A stretch of DNA of 64,000 bases from Mimachlamys varia (GCA_947623455.1 OX392530.1:34813405-34877404), one strand, 5' to 3'; counted from the first letter of the stretch, positions 25,100 through 39,900 are shown. The notes: generated by a model not told the origin, from the sequence alone. Numbers and translations are program-made.

Positions 25100-26215
25100 T
25101 GTGTTTGCTTTTAGTCTACATGTTTTGATGTCTACTGTACACGTTCTTGTATCTACAAAATATCCTCTGTTGTCTGCTGTATATGGTCTGATGTCTGCTG
25201 TTCATGTTCTGATCTCTACTGTACACGTTCCTCTGCATACCGTACATGTTCTAATATCAACTGCACACGTTTTGATGCCTACTGTACACGTTCTGATGTC
25301 TATTGTGCACGTTCTGATGAATAGTGTACACGTTATGATGTCTACTGTACACGTTATGGTGTCTACTGTACACGACGCGTTATGATGTTTACTGTACACG
25401 TTCTGATGTCTACTGTGCACGTTCTGATGTCTACTGTACACGTTCTGATTTCTAATGTATACGTTCTAATAGCTACTGTACACGCTTTGATGTCTATTGG
25501 ACACGTTCTGATGTATATTGCACATGTTCTGAAGAATATTGTATACGTTCTGATGTCTATTGCACAGTTCTGATGAATATTGTACACGACACGTTCTGAT
25601 GTCTACTGTACACGACACGTTCTGATGTCTACTGTACACGTTCTGGTGTCTACTGTACACATTTTGGTTGCTACTGTACACGTTCTGATATCTACTGTAC
25701 ACGTTCTGATATCTACTGTACACGTTCTGATATCAACTGTACATGTTTTTGTTTCTACTGTACACGTTCTGATATCTACTGTACACGTTCTGATATCTAC
25801 ACGTTCTGATATCTACTGTACACGTTCTGATACCTATTGTATACGTTTTGGTTTCTACTGTTCACGTTCCGATATATATTGTACACGTTTTGGTTTCTAC
25901 TGTACACGTTCTGATATCTACTGTACACGTTCTGATGTCTACTGTACACGTTCTGATGTCTACTGTACACGTTTTGGTTTCTACTGTACACGTTCTGATA
26001 TCTACTGTACACGTTCTGATATCTACTGTACACGTTCTGATGTCTACTTTACATGTTCTGATGTCTACTGTACACGTTCTGATGCCCAATGTACATGTTC
26101 TGATGTCTACTGTACACGTTCTGATGTCTACTGTACATGTTCTGGTGTTTACTTTACACGTTCTGATGGACACTGTATATGTTATAATCTGTACTTTACA
26201 CGTTCTGAGGTATTG
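25100..26215. repeat. 21-bp minisatellite, copy 1
   Basis: Consensus TCTGATGTCTACTGTACACGT, roughly 50 units, with local variants (TGATATC, TTTTGGTTTC) and occasional 2-bp or longer gaps. A 21-bp period keeps several frames open on both strands, giving repetitive heptapeptide ORFs that are not credible genes. It lies between the 5' end of gene 1 and the 3' end of gene 2. Confidence 0.9.
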
Positions 26216-27638
26216 TTTGTACTATCAAATTATCATTGAACTGATTTTCAGGTAATAATGTACACTTCTCGAGATATTGCCTACATGAAAACTGTATCAA
26301 ATCTACTTTATTCTCATAAGTCTTACTTTAAAGCGTATTTATATCACTCTCACACTTTTTGCATGGTAATGATCACGAGCGCAAGACAATCCTCGGCAAT
26401 AGTGTACGTTACTAAGGTTACTGTGGAATTATTGAGTCAATCTGCGAACAATTGTATATATTGGCTGGATATGGCTTACAGCCGTAAAAAAGAAACATAA
26501 AATAAAATACCATGTCGCTGTTAGAGACTAGTTGAGTCAAACAATATTTTATTTCGAGGATCTATTTTGGTTTGGAAACTCCAGATTTTGAATATCCAAC
26601 AATTCGAGTATTTCATTTACTTACAATTAAGTTTACGAATACATCTGTCCGTAACTGTGGCACGGTGTCAATCTTACGGTGAACATGTAGGGGTGCCAGC
26701 TTTAAATGTTCCTGGGTTCGTTCAAACAAATGATACTTGAACGTTTTCATTTGTTGAAAAGAAGAAGCAAGAAAAGTAATATAAGATTGATATTTTGTTG
26801 TAAGCTAATCAGGTATGACGTCACTTTTCGTTACGTTTTCTATGGTTGACTAAGTCACAACTTCAGCCAATTCAAACATGACATCGTTTCCTGATCCTAG
26901 TGATTGATGAACACACTTTTAATTTTATCAACTCGTCATTAGGATTAACGAAACCAAGAGATTAAGAGATGGTTGTACTAAAACATGTATTTAAATCTTC
27001 TTGACAATAAAAGATGTCCGGTTTAGTATCACAAAAATGTAAGCTTAATAACCTTGGTATGAAGCTACTTATTCTAAATATGAATAGCGTTATTTAAGTG
27101 ATGTCGAATAGGAGCATGTCTACTTCATTTCATAATATTGTGTACTCTTCGAAGTGAAGTACGAATCTGATGTATTTATAACGTAATAATTATTGTGGAA
27201 TATGTAGACCTGATCATGAATATAGGAAAAAGGCAAAAAAAAAAAAAAAACAGAAATAGTTACATGTGTATAAATTGTATTTTACATTTATTAATATACA
27301 ATTAAAGCAACATATGTTACTCGTATATAAAACAATATAATAATCGGCCGATTCCTTCGTTAAAAATAATATCTCATCTGACATAAAAATAGTATTTCAT
27401 TCAAAATTCTAATGTATATAGAATGCATATATAAATGACCTGTAAGACATCTATTTGCACTTCAGTTAATATTTGTTTTAAAATATGTAATAATGCACAA
27501 TTTTGCCCTTTACAATAACTTTTCTTTTTAATATATACAATGTATCATTTGCAAATAAATATGTTTAATATCAACTCGAAAATACCTGATATACGGCTAC
27601 ATTACTGTCAGGTTATATAAATATGGTTTCGTTACACA
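26216..27638. other. Intergenic DNA between the 21-bp array and gene 2
   Basis: Homologous to 48251-48634 plus 53106-54124, where the DIRS-like element intervenes. An A-run at 27235-27250. No gene seen. Confidence 0.6.
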
Positions 27639-27644
27639 TTTATT
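27639..27644 (-). promoter_or_regulatory. Gene 2 polyadenylation signal AATAAA
   Basis: TTTATT on the plus strand (AATAAA on the minus) lies about 170 bases past the stop. It is conserved at the same distance in gene 3 (54125-54130). Confidence 0.5.
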
Positions 27645-27814
27645 TATACAACACATTAAAAATCCTTTCTTTCTAGTTAATATGTTATTCCATGCTTAAA
27701 CAAGCAAGAGGAACGAACAAATAATGATGAAACCAATACGGAACAACAACTGGTAAATAATCTATCAGGATTGTAACAAACATAATCGGTCATCGCTGCA
27801 TTTAGAACCCTGTA

Positions 27815-27966
27815 TTAGGATCCTGTATCCACGGTAATCCCTACGGTATCGTATACGTTAGGGACGGACCTAGTCTGGGAGTTCAGTTTTTCATAATTAT
27901 TGTCTGGTGTTACTCTCTCAGAAATCGGCTGCCCATTTTCAGTGTCTGCAACTTCGTAAGGCCAAT
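27815..27966 (-). CDS. Gene 2 exon 15: cytoplasmic tail with ITAM-like motif, stop
   Basis: About 50 codons starting DWPYEVADTE and ending at TAA (27815-27817). Contains YEKL, ten residues, then YDTV, resembling the YxxI/L-x(n)-YxxL arrangement known in Draper and immune ITAMs. An earlier YEVA gives a third tyrosine. The acceptor is ATTTCAG. Gene 3 retains all three tyrosines. Confidence 0.85.
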
Positions 27967-30900
27967 CTGAAATATGAAACGGAAAAAGATAATTAGAAGG
28001 AAGACATTGAAATGACAATTAATAATGTTACGTTCTTTTTTAAAAATCAAACTTTGGGTATGAAAACTTAAAGTAATGAAAAGCCACACAGTTCACAGGG
28101 AATATCAATTATTTACCAACGGCGGGGACATTTTAATTGATCACAAACGTTTCGTCTACATAATGATCGACACTAAGCTATTTAATTAAATTTAAGTAAA
28201 AAATCGAGAATGAAACTTTAGCATGCAATGAAAAAGATAAGAACATAACTTGTTCAAGAAATGTTTTGATTAAGTCATGTTGGCTCAACAGAACGCAGCA
28301 TACCGAGACATTGGTAACTAGCATTTTGCGTGTATACAAACAATTCATCTGGAGAGTTTTTGTCATTGCTTGCACTACGATATCTCAGTTATTATTCATA
28401 TCTACCTACACAAATGTTCTTTGAGTCTGCCTGTAAAACTCAACATGACATAACAACATGAGAGCGGTTTCACAAAGATATATATGCCTACTCCCCTGCT
28501 GCGCAAAGAGGTCAGCAGTGACCTTTGCCGTTTGACCCTCACTTATGATAATTTAAATCGATGATTTGGTGTAAAGATGAAACAAAAAGGGGTACACGAC
28601 ATATCTTGTGCATATACTGATTTCTCCTCAAAGTGGTCAAGATTGACCTTTAACTTTGACTGATTAACTTTTTAACTCGAATCAGTTGTAGAACTTCGTA
28701 TTGTAATGTTATTGTGTTAATAATAACTAAATCTATCTGGGGTTTATAAGATACCTTATTCATATATTATAACACTCAAACAAATACACCTCCCGTCTAT
28801 GAAGTCGACACAAACAATATAAATATGTATACAAATATATCACATGAACCGATATAACAGTTTGGAATAAGTAAGTCTTTTATGCGTCAATTGATTAAAC
28901 AAATACGCATCGCTAGATAGAACTGTTTTGAAGTATATGTGTATACTAAGATTTGGAAACAAATAGGCCTATTGATTATCAATTTTTATGTTAGTCACCA
29001 TATCTTCAAAATGGAACATTTACAATAACATTGATAAGTCACTGTATAAATGACGTGCGAATGAAGAGACTATAAGAAGTCATTATTTTGGCATAGAAAC
29101 TGCGACGGTAAGCCGTTGATAAAGAAACATTTATTATAGCTAAAATCAAGTTAAAATAATATTAGTCAGCAACATGGACAGCAAATGTAATTATTATCAC
29201 TGAAAAGGTGACAATTGATAAAGAATGAGGATGCTAAAATTGACAGGTGTGGTTGTATATGATCTTGTACTTTTCGTTTTAATAGTACTTTAATATAACA
29301 TTCGTCCTAATGGTAAGACTAAATTGATATGGATGCTATAAAATAGATGTTGTCGATCACGAAACAATATAAAAAAAACATAAGCTTTTCATTTCATATA
29401 AAACATGGATGAACACCACCACCCAGCCCAAGAAAACTTCCTCCGTAACCTAATATAAATTACATAAGTTACCTATATCTGCCTGTAACTCATGTCCTTT
29501 GGCTTGCTGTGAGATGTCTGCCATTTGAATAGGTTCCGTAGTGTCTTTGTTCTTCATCGAGAGGCGCCTGCTCAGTATAATAACTAGGATGACCAGCACT
29601 ATATTTACCACTCCCAATCCAGCACCTATCCCGACTGCAGCAGTATTAATTGTGTCCGTGTCTGTGAGACATTTATTGAAATTATTGATGTCAGTATTTA
29701 TTTAAAACTGTACATAAAATTTGGTCTCCATCTCGGTCTCATTGAAAAATATTTTATACTTTTGTTTGCTCAATGAGTGTGCCTAATTATTTAGATTGAG
29801 AATAATGCCTCGGTTCTCAGTTTAAGGACTTGACAATTACTTGGACGTAACCTACATTCACAGGGCGGGTGTCGTCGACGAAACAGAAGACGCGTTCTCC
29901 TCCAGAAAATAATCTTATTCTCTAGTGCTTTTTTATGGGTTTTCATGTAAACAATCTTTATTCATATCGTGTACCTAGTTCAATCGCATTTGAGTTCGTA
30001 TAACGCACTCAAATCTATTTAAAAGAAAATTAACTGAGTTATGTAAAAGATTGAAAGTCAAAGAAGAGTAATTTGTCATAATTCACCTGCACAATATCCA
30101 TTGGTCTGAATACATAAGTTAGGATTGCAGTCGTGTGGACAAACATTGTCACAATTCACTCCGTAGTATCCAGCCTGACAATCTAAGAAGTGACAAGAAT
30201 GTGTCAGGACATATCAATTTGAATTGCATTAGAATATTTCGAAATTTCTTATTCATACATAATATAATAAGTTCTCAAATAGAATCTTTTTGATAAACTG
30301 TTTCAGCAGTGCAGTTGCTACTATTTGTTTTACATATGGTGTTATATATTTTTAGCATAGCCTTATATTAGTACTGCGAGGGATTGAAAGTCATTTGTTA
30401 TGTTTCGATTAAATTATAGGTTGCGAAACAGGGCCTAAATATGTACAATAACTGAAAGGGGAAAATATCTATACTGATAGCTGGTGCCTACATGTTAAAG
30501 GTTGCTTTAGGGGCGTTTTTATTCATATTTTCTCTTTCCTGTTTGTGTACTTTTCGAACAAAAATGACATCGTTAATGAGTTAACGTTATATTAATTAAA
30601 GGGGCAATTTAGAGAACCCGCGTTTTTTAAAATCAACTAGAATGACAACTAACTATAATCAGAAAGGAATTCGTACTTGATAATTAGATACGGTGTAGCC
30701 GATGCCCTGTGTGGTCAGTTTAAATAATTGGGAAAGTCGGCACCAATATAACGACATCAAAATTTAGCACGAAATAGCCCGACCCCTGGCGCAATCACCT
30801 GTATATATGTGTTATCAACAAATGGACGCGTGGACACGGGAAGTTTGAATTCACACGTTCTTTGAACTAACCAAACGCAGATTGTATTGAACCTCACACA

Positions 30901-33900
30901 CACAGGGGCCTTCTGAAAGGAAATTTATTAAACTGAACACGTTTTCGCTATTGGCCACGCTACATTTGTACGTAAATAAAATTGTAGCGAATTTCAGCTA
31001 CAGAGATATCGTTAAGAAAGTGCTATAAATTCAGGAATTCGCCATGTACATGAAATGTAATGAGATAAGTGCTATGCTTACTTTTATTCAGACATCTTAT
31101 TTGACAGGCTGCATTTTGATTTTGAAGCCATTTTAATTGCATCCACGAAGCAGGTCTGCGCGTGCTACGTGAGATCAAAAAACTCAGAGATGTTTGTAAA
31201 CATGTCTTCTTTGCATGTATTTTACGATAGAATTTCCTTATTATTGATTAAAAAACGCATGGAATACATCGGGTTTTGTCAAAATATCGGTATGAATAAT
31301 AACAAGGTTTCAGAAATACAATTTTATGAAAAAGTTGGTGATATTATAAAAACGTAAACAAACTTCACTTCATTGTCCCTTTAAGAATAACTCAAGAAAG
31401 CATTAATGTATCATTAATACATCTTATACGGTGATATGATATACAAAAATCTATTAAAATTCACAATTTCCGTTAGTCTGGTAACAAAAACCTTTTTTAC
31501 GGTTTTGCGGACAACTTTTATCATAAAAAACATATAACATATTATTGATTTTAAATCCGAGGGGCGTAAATTTGTAAAAAAAATCAACCGTTATCAAATC
31601 AGAAACTTAACCTAGATATTTTAATGATGTATCTGTTAACCAAATTAAAGTTTATTATGTGCATATGTTGCAGATATAATTAACGGGAACCCCTAACAGG
31701 TGCCGGACGGAAAGGCGGCAGGTAAACCAAGTCCCCATTTGCCTCACTGGTAGGGGACTAAACATATATCAGTTGTCAGTATTGATTAGAGACGGAGAAA
31801 AGATTAGAGCGAAGCATACTTTGTGAAGCCAAGTAGTTGTCACGTATGTAAGGTTTCCTATTTCCCAAGTGCAAGATTCATTTCGAACAATTTGTCAAAA
31901 AATAATAATTGTAAATTGTATCCCGTCATTTGAAGCTTGTTAATATATCAAGTCTGAAGTTGAAGAAAGGTGAGGTTATATAATTGTTTTTATATTGTGC
32001 ATGTCAATTACATGTATCCTGGTCAGCTCTGTTATTTACGCAAATAAATGATAGAATTATCACTAGAAATATATCACCCGATATTCTAATGAGAGATACT
32101 AACGTTCACTGCATGTGTCCCCCATCCAGCCTGGCAGACACCCAGACGTGGAGCAGATCCCTGTCACATGATCACATCCACCATCCTCACAATGACATTG
32201 CTTCGTGCAGTTAGCCCCGAACTTGCTGGATCTGCATTCTAAAGAAATAAATACAAGCGTGTTGAATATGTTACAGATTTACAATTTTTCGTTATATTTC
32301 CAATAAAATAGCATCTATGATGACAATCCGCGACTATCTTTCAACTCAAAGTATCATCTTTATAAAGAGATATGATAACTAAACGAATCAGTTTTTGAGA
32401 CTGTAATAAGTTATTAATTGCTGGGTTATTGTCATTAAGAAGGTTTCATGGTAATTTTTTCACATACAAATTGAATACATGGATATTGATAATGAATTTT
32501 TATTGAACTTGTTTTGGTTATTGAATACTAAATATAACACGACCGTCCGTAGATTCAAAGTTATATTAAGGTTATATTTTCAAATGAACATGTACAACGT
32601 ATACCGTGACTTAGCAGATGTCTAAACGTCCCGTCAACGTTGCATTGTTAGTTTTGCTGGTGTTTTGAAATAAATTTATGTTTATTCTTACTTGTACTGC
32701 ACGAGCTTTCAAAGAATCCAGCACTACAACCATCTGATGAAATACAGTTCCCATTGAAACGGTTACATCCGGTTGTCTTACAATGGCAAGTGGAGAGACA
32801 ATCTTCTCCAAAAAGGTTTTCGGGGCATTCTGTAGATAAGTATTCATAATTGTAAAAAACATAATTAACATGATGTAAATCAAATAAAATAGTATGCCCA
32901 AATACAAATAGATATTTCATGAGAGTCAATCTGATAAGAAATTTATCAAACGAGTCAAATAAGTTGTCCCGCAGCTTTTAGGCGAGTGACCTTCTAAATT
33001 ATTGATCGCATTTGATTTCATATAACATAGACACAACTTAAATGTATGAGCAAATATCCAAAACTCTCAAATCCATTTCTTAATAAGAAAGAAGACAATT
33101 TTCAATTTTGACGGTACAGTTTGCACCGGAAAATCATATGACATCTAAATACGTCATTTATTTATTACGCAACGATAGCGTTATTACACGTTTTATACAA
33201 TAATAACAAAATATGACTAGGCTGTGTTACATAACTGAACGGGTCAATTATACATTATAAATCGAGATTAGTAAAGGTGGCATTCATATAAGACTCTTTC
33301 ATATGTGTGTATGTAGGATAGGGATATGCCACCCGAGGGGTCACAAAATGTGGTGAAACCCGAGGCTTGCCAAGGGTTTTACCACATTTTGTGATCCCGA
33401 GGGTGGACTATCCCTATCCTATATACACACATAATGAAAGAGTCTTTTTCTCTCATATCAACTACCCGAATAAGCTCAAAACCATGAAAATATGTTTAAA
33501 CAGGCTACCATTTTGAAATTTCAACTTTTTCCTTGAGCTTTTTTGACGAAAACGAATTAGACAGCGAGTTTAAGCATACCTTATATTTGCAAACAACGTT
33601 TGCGCAGAAAAATTAATCTACTCTTCCTGGTTATGGTTAAAATTCTGTGAAAGGTTTTAATTTTATCACGTCGTCGTTTTCTCTTTCCGGCATCAGAGTT
33701 TACAGTATTTGTGACTTCACGTCATTGTTGAGCCATTGTTACGTCATGTCGCGTGAAATGCTATGTAAGATATATTTTTCTTACATAGATTTCCTACATG
33801 GGCAACCTATATCCAACATGGCGAGATATGAGAGAAATGTTTTTTTTCATGCTTTATTTACGTATAGAGCATGACGTTCCCATCCATCCAGATATACATC

Positions 33901-36900
33901 CGGGTATATCGCATGTTCCATTGGCATGATGACATTCAATTCTTCTGCATCTGCATTGTGATGAGCAACTTTTTCCAAAATTCGGAGCAATACATGCTAG
34001 AGAAAAATAAAATTATACAGTAATCATCAACTAATGGTACTGTTGTTTGATTGAAATACAGTAATTTAATTCCGAAACCAAATAAGTGAACTTTGTTTTA
34101 CTTAAGCTTGGATCTTATCTATATTATCCATATTATTTTTATTGTATTATACAGTTATGATAATCAGAGTTTCAGTTAAATGGCCCAAATTTACCTTGGC
34201 TACAAGAGGAACCATTCCAGCCATCTAAACATCCTGCATTTGTATTATAACAGGTACCAGTTGCTTTATCACATCCGGGCACAGCGCAGTGACATCGAGT
34301 GTTACACCCCTTACCGAACATTCCGTCAGAACACGCTAATACATAAAACACAAAAATAATTAAAGATACATACGTAGTTTTCAGATGTCTTTCCATTGCC
34401 AAGTGATGTTTATTCTAAGTATGACGATTTAGACTATATATATATTAAACACGAGCATGAATTATGTCTTATTACTCGCTAAACTCATTCAACATGACTA
34501 ACAAGAAAGTGTTAACATTTCGTATTGTTTTTTGCATGTAGACACTCATGTTCTTAGGGAGTTAACAATATGTGTCGCAATACTTCAACCTTTCATAAGT
34601 ATTTTGCAGCAACGTAACTTTATCAAATATCAAATTTAGTGAATTTACAGTGTTTTTAATCTAATACAACGGTTTGCAGGAAAATTATATTATATTTACT
34701 TATTTTACATGTATGGTAAAATGATTAGATATCTTCATTTATATTTTAGGTTACAAGTCCCGTGTAATAGAGACAACAAATAGATAATTCAACTTTTCTG
34801 ATGCATTTCAGTTCTAGGATTGTATCCCAACCCATCTGACATTTTCGGGGTTATATTGGCCATGTAAAAGCTTAATTTATACTTATGATTTGATTAATGA
34901 ATACTGTATCGAATTTGATAACTTACGTATGTTACATGACATCCCCATCCAGCCTGGCTCACATCCGGGCACGTTACAATGTCCTGTTACTGAGTTACAA
35001 CCAGGGGTAGAACAGTGACACGTGGATAAACAGTTTTCTCCAAATGTTGTGTGGGAACAAACTAAAAGTAAGGAAACACAATAACTAATACGGACTCAAA
35101 ATAAAGACTATCCACTGACCTCAAACACAATGTATATAACAGCTGTGGTTGTTCACCTTAATAAGTTTAAAGTGTAACGTTTAAAAAGGGGGATATATAT
35201 TATTTACAATACATATATAATACATACAAATGTTTAAGCAAGCAAATACAGTATTGCTGAAATAATCAGACAACAGGCTAAGATTATATAAGCCTTCATC
35301 TAGAAACACTTTCGGTTAGACCTGACAGAAATATGTTGTGTTCCTTCGTTTAATCCTAAATTATATTCTTACTGCAGCAACACATATATATAAAAAAAAA
35401 CTACTTCAAAGTAGATTAGTCATTGGTAAAGTGAAAGCACAACATATTTCTGCCAGGCCTATAAATGAAGAGTTGTCTGTAATAAAAAAAATGATAACTA
35501 AGAACTCGTTCACACATCCATTCATGCATTCATACTAGAATGTTATAATGTAGTATACTGAAATTAGAAACTTGCTAGAATTTTGTTTACTACAAAAATG
35601 TAGAAATCATTTATACATAGTGAAACGTTTTGAAGTTTCAATATATAAGTTAACATGAAAAAGAATAGAAATATCAGGTGCATCAATGATACCGCATAAT
35701 TCCCATAATCTAAGAAAAAAGCACAGTGTCCTCTCTAGGTGCACCACAAGCACAGAAAGCAGTATTAGCCAGGTGATCATGAAATTTATCACAGTTAAGA
35801 TAACTTTTAAAATTCCAGTTGGCATAAAATTATGTTAAGTTTCCTCGGAATAGAATTGATAAAACGTTTTGATACAGACATGTCGATAAATACTTTTTGT
35901 TTACGTTTAAGAGAAGAAATAGATATAGCGTCTCTCACGGAACTATCAAGTACATTCCACGTTTTCATAGTTGCAGGGAAGAAACTTTTCATATGGCTAT
36001 GAGTTATTGATTGAGGTATATTTAAGACTCTGTTATTTCTGAAGGTATAGGTATTGTTTACATTTAATAATGGCTGTGTGATATTAAAGAGATATGCAGG
36101 AGTTCAGTTAATAATAATTTTAAACATTAATATCAGCTTGTGGTTTTGTCTTCTTGAGTTTATTGACTCAATTTGTGTTTCAGTATATAGAATGTGATGT
36201 GGTGTTCCTCTTCGGAGACCTGCTTTTATTCGCATAGCTTCAAGTTGGACAGATTCAGTTTTATTACATTTGTCCCACAAAACATCAGAGTATTCCAATA
36301 CTGGTCGTATATATGAAGTATACCAACCTTGATCACAGCTATTCCCATGGTAACCAGTCTGGCACCCTGTTATGTTACAAACTCCGGTCACTCTGTTACA
36401 TCCGGGCGTCTTACAATTACATTCCTCGACACAGTTCTCTCCAAATGTAACAGATGAACAAGCTGAAATGGTGATACAGCTACACTGTACATGTCTTATA
36501 CATAACTAAAGGTATATATATCGACCGTTTGTGCTTTTCCCGTCGGCAGATTATTTATCTAGAACAAATCTGGTATATTCGATACAAAATAATGACGATT
36601 AAAATTTTTTTTGTTTTGTTTTGTTTAGTATTGCAGAGTTCAAAATTGTCATGATAATTCTGCTTGTTCCTAGGATACATTGAAAACACCTTTACAGAAA
36701 ATAAAAATATCATATACCTTTACAGAGAAAGAAAAAATGTCCTAATGTTTGGCTTACTGGTATAATGTGGTTGGTTGATTGTTTTTACGTCTTATTACGT
36801 GCCAAGCTTCATTTTAGAGATAACTTTTGATAACATCTACAAATTACAGGTGAGCACAAGGATCCTTTGGTTTTTTAGTTCATCTCAAGTGATATATTCT

Positions 36901-39900
36901 CTATGAATAAGGACCTGAGTCTGAATACGTTAAACAGGAACATGGATTAAGTCTCGCTATTCGCTCAAATCGTTCAACATGACTAATAAGTCAATGTTAA
37001 CATCTCTTCATTTACAATCTTACATCATTAGCCATACGCATTATCGATTCACGTTTTGCCAGCCAAATATTTTAGTTTCATACATAACAATACAGTAATA
37101 AAAATATACAGTCATTTTGGCAAAACTTTAACCTTTCAGATTTATTTTGAAGCAATCTGAATACACCTTTTGACAGAAAAAAATGATATTAGATTTAACC
37201 TTTTTTACACGTATGGCAACATTATTAAATAACTGCATTTATAATTTTACCCAGATGCGACATAAAAGAGATGACTTTGGCGTATGAATTCCCGCTAACC
37301 TCTGAAACTGATTGAAATGTCGTGCCAAGGTAAAATAACCTCCAAACATAGATTCTAGCATGGTAGTATAGCATATATCATTACTATGTTTTCCCTCATT
37401 TAGGACTGAAAAGAGATCATAGTAATGTGCTGGTTTAAAATTAAAACTACGATAGGAATGGAAGTGTTTCATTGGAACGTTTTCTATACCTCTCGATGGA
37501 GAAAAGAACAGTTTTACTTGTCTTGAAAATGCGTATTGAATAATTAGGATAAGACTAATGAATAAGAAAGTAGGACCTTCGTTAAAGTTAATTAAAAGTA
37601 ATCTTTATTGAATTCGTAAACTTACGTGTATTACATGACTCCCCCATCCAGCCGGCCGTACATCCGGGAACGTTACAGTGCCCTGTTACTAAGTTACAAC
37701 CAGGGGTAGCACAGTGACACGTGGATAAACAGTTTTCTCCAAATGTTGTGTGGGAACAAACTGAAAGTAAGGAAGTACAACACCTGATACTGACTCAAAA
37801 TAATGAATATTCATTGACCTAATTTATTCATTGACCTAATTTATAAACAATGTATATGTGACTATGAAATAATTGCTGAGGTTGTTTAACTAAAAAGGTA
37901 TAACGTGAAACATCTCCAAAAAGGCCAAATCGTACTACGCTATAAAGAATATGTATAAGGTGGTGTTATTTGAAGACAAACAAAACCATTTTTAAATATA
38001 ATTAATACCGTACATATGTAACAATGTCTTTGTATTACACATGCGCTCTTTTCTGTAATTAAGTCGTATATGGAAACATTTGATATATTGTAATATATTG
38101 TTCTTGGACAGTACTGACTTTGGTTTTTGTCATTGTCTTTTAATCAGAAAATAAAAACAAAAATTGATCTATAAAACTAGTGAAAACATACATTTGGAAA
38201 TATTCTTTTTACAGTATGATATTTTAAATTTGGCATGATTGGTTCCCATTAACTCAGTGTAAATATGGACTGTTTTCACAGACTATAGATGCAATCAAGA
38301 ACACCGGACAAAAGCATGACGTCGTTTTGGCGTCATGTTGACTTACGTTATGTCAACGTTTTACACGTCGCCTCAGATAACATGTATTATAGTTTTACGT
38401 TAATAATTAGGGTGATTGTGTTTATCAAATTAACTCTTCCAATACGTTAACATACAAGAACAAAACCTTTATAAATTGAACAAAAATGACATGATTACGT
38501 CGTACAAAAATCTCATTGAACGTTTGCCATGACCGACCTTGACTACAGCTACTGCCATGATAACCAGCCTGACATCCTGGTGTGTCACAGAGTCCCGTCA
38601 CTCCATTACATCCGGGCGTCTTACAACGACATTCCTTAACACAGTTCTCTCCAAATGTAACAGATGAACAAGCTGAAATTAGAACATATATATCGTTATT
38701 ACAAGCTTTACCGAACATAATCTTACAGTGTACGAGAATGAAGAACGTATACGTATCAGTTGTACGTTTTTGTTTTCTGAAAGCACTAGTACTGTCAACT
38801 CTGTTTTCGTCAGCCAATATTTGTTAAACGCGGCTACCTGACATTTGCGCTTCCGGTTCTATTTCTATACGAACAATCACGTGATTTTTTTTTCGAATCA
38901 TGTGACCACTATCCTGCTCCCGGTTCCGTGCCGATTCGCAAGAAAACATAAGAAATGTTGTTTAACATAGAAAACGATAATAAAAATATAACTATGGTAC
39001 TGATGTGCTAAATAATAAATCTTGATATTAAATAAATATAGTATTGTATGATAATTTAAACTGTTAAGGTTAAAAAAATTATAGAAAATGTTTCAAGTCG
39101 TACATGTACCATGTTGAGATTCCTATAATTAGTCGAATGGCAGCGGCGAAATTGAGCAGACGAGTACTACATTTAGCGAAAAATGCCGTTTTAAGGTACT
39201 TTCCGGTTAATTGACACACCTAAAACCTTGATTTTCCTTTTTAGAATAACATTTGCCTTCAGAAAATGTATTTCATTTAGAAATTGGTCGAAACACGAGC
39301 TAATTATTATTATTATGTAAAATTATGTTTTAATCCTGACGTCGTAAAAATGTTTAAATAAACAGTCTGAAGAGCTCCCGGTGAAGTATTGAAAGTGCTA
39401 ATAATATGTTCGTGTTATTTTGACAATTTACATATTATCCCGAACTCGTATAACTCAAAAACTATAACGTATAACTTTTGTTTTTCGTCTGTCCAAACCA
39501 AACTTTACAAAAAATTTAAACTCGCGTAACCCAAATAATCGGTTTACTCGAAGTTTTGACACGATCCCATCCACTTCGAGATAACGGGATTCGATTGAAT
39601 ATATCAACACAAACTTGACGCATAACTAGACATATTTATATTATATCGACTGTTCGTGTTTTTTTACTCGTCCGATTATGCAAAGCATAAGGCATGTAAT
39701 AGTTTTTAATATTATAAGATAATGACAATTAAAGACACTGATAACTCGGTTCTCATTTTGAGGAATATATATTTACTTGAATGAGTCCAAGATTTACATT
39801 GCGGGTGTCGTCGATGAAGCAGAAGACGCTTACTCTTACGGAACACCTGGTCTTATTTTTTTTTTACTTTTGCAAGGGTTTCAATGTAAATTTTTCCCTT

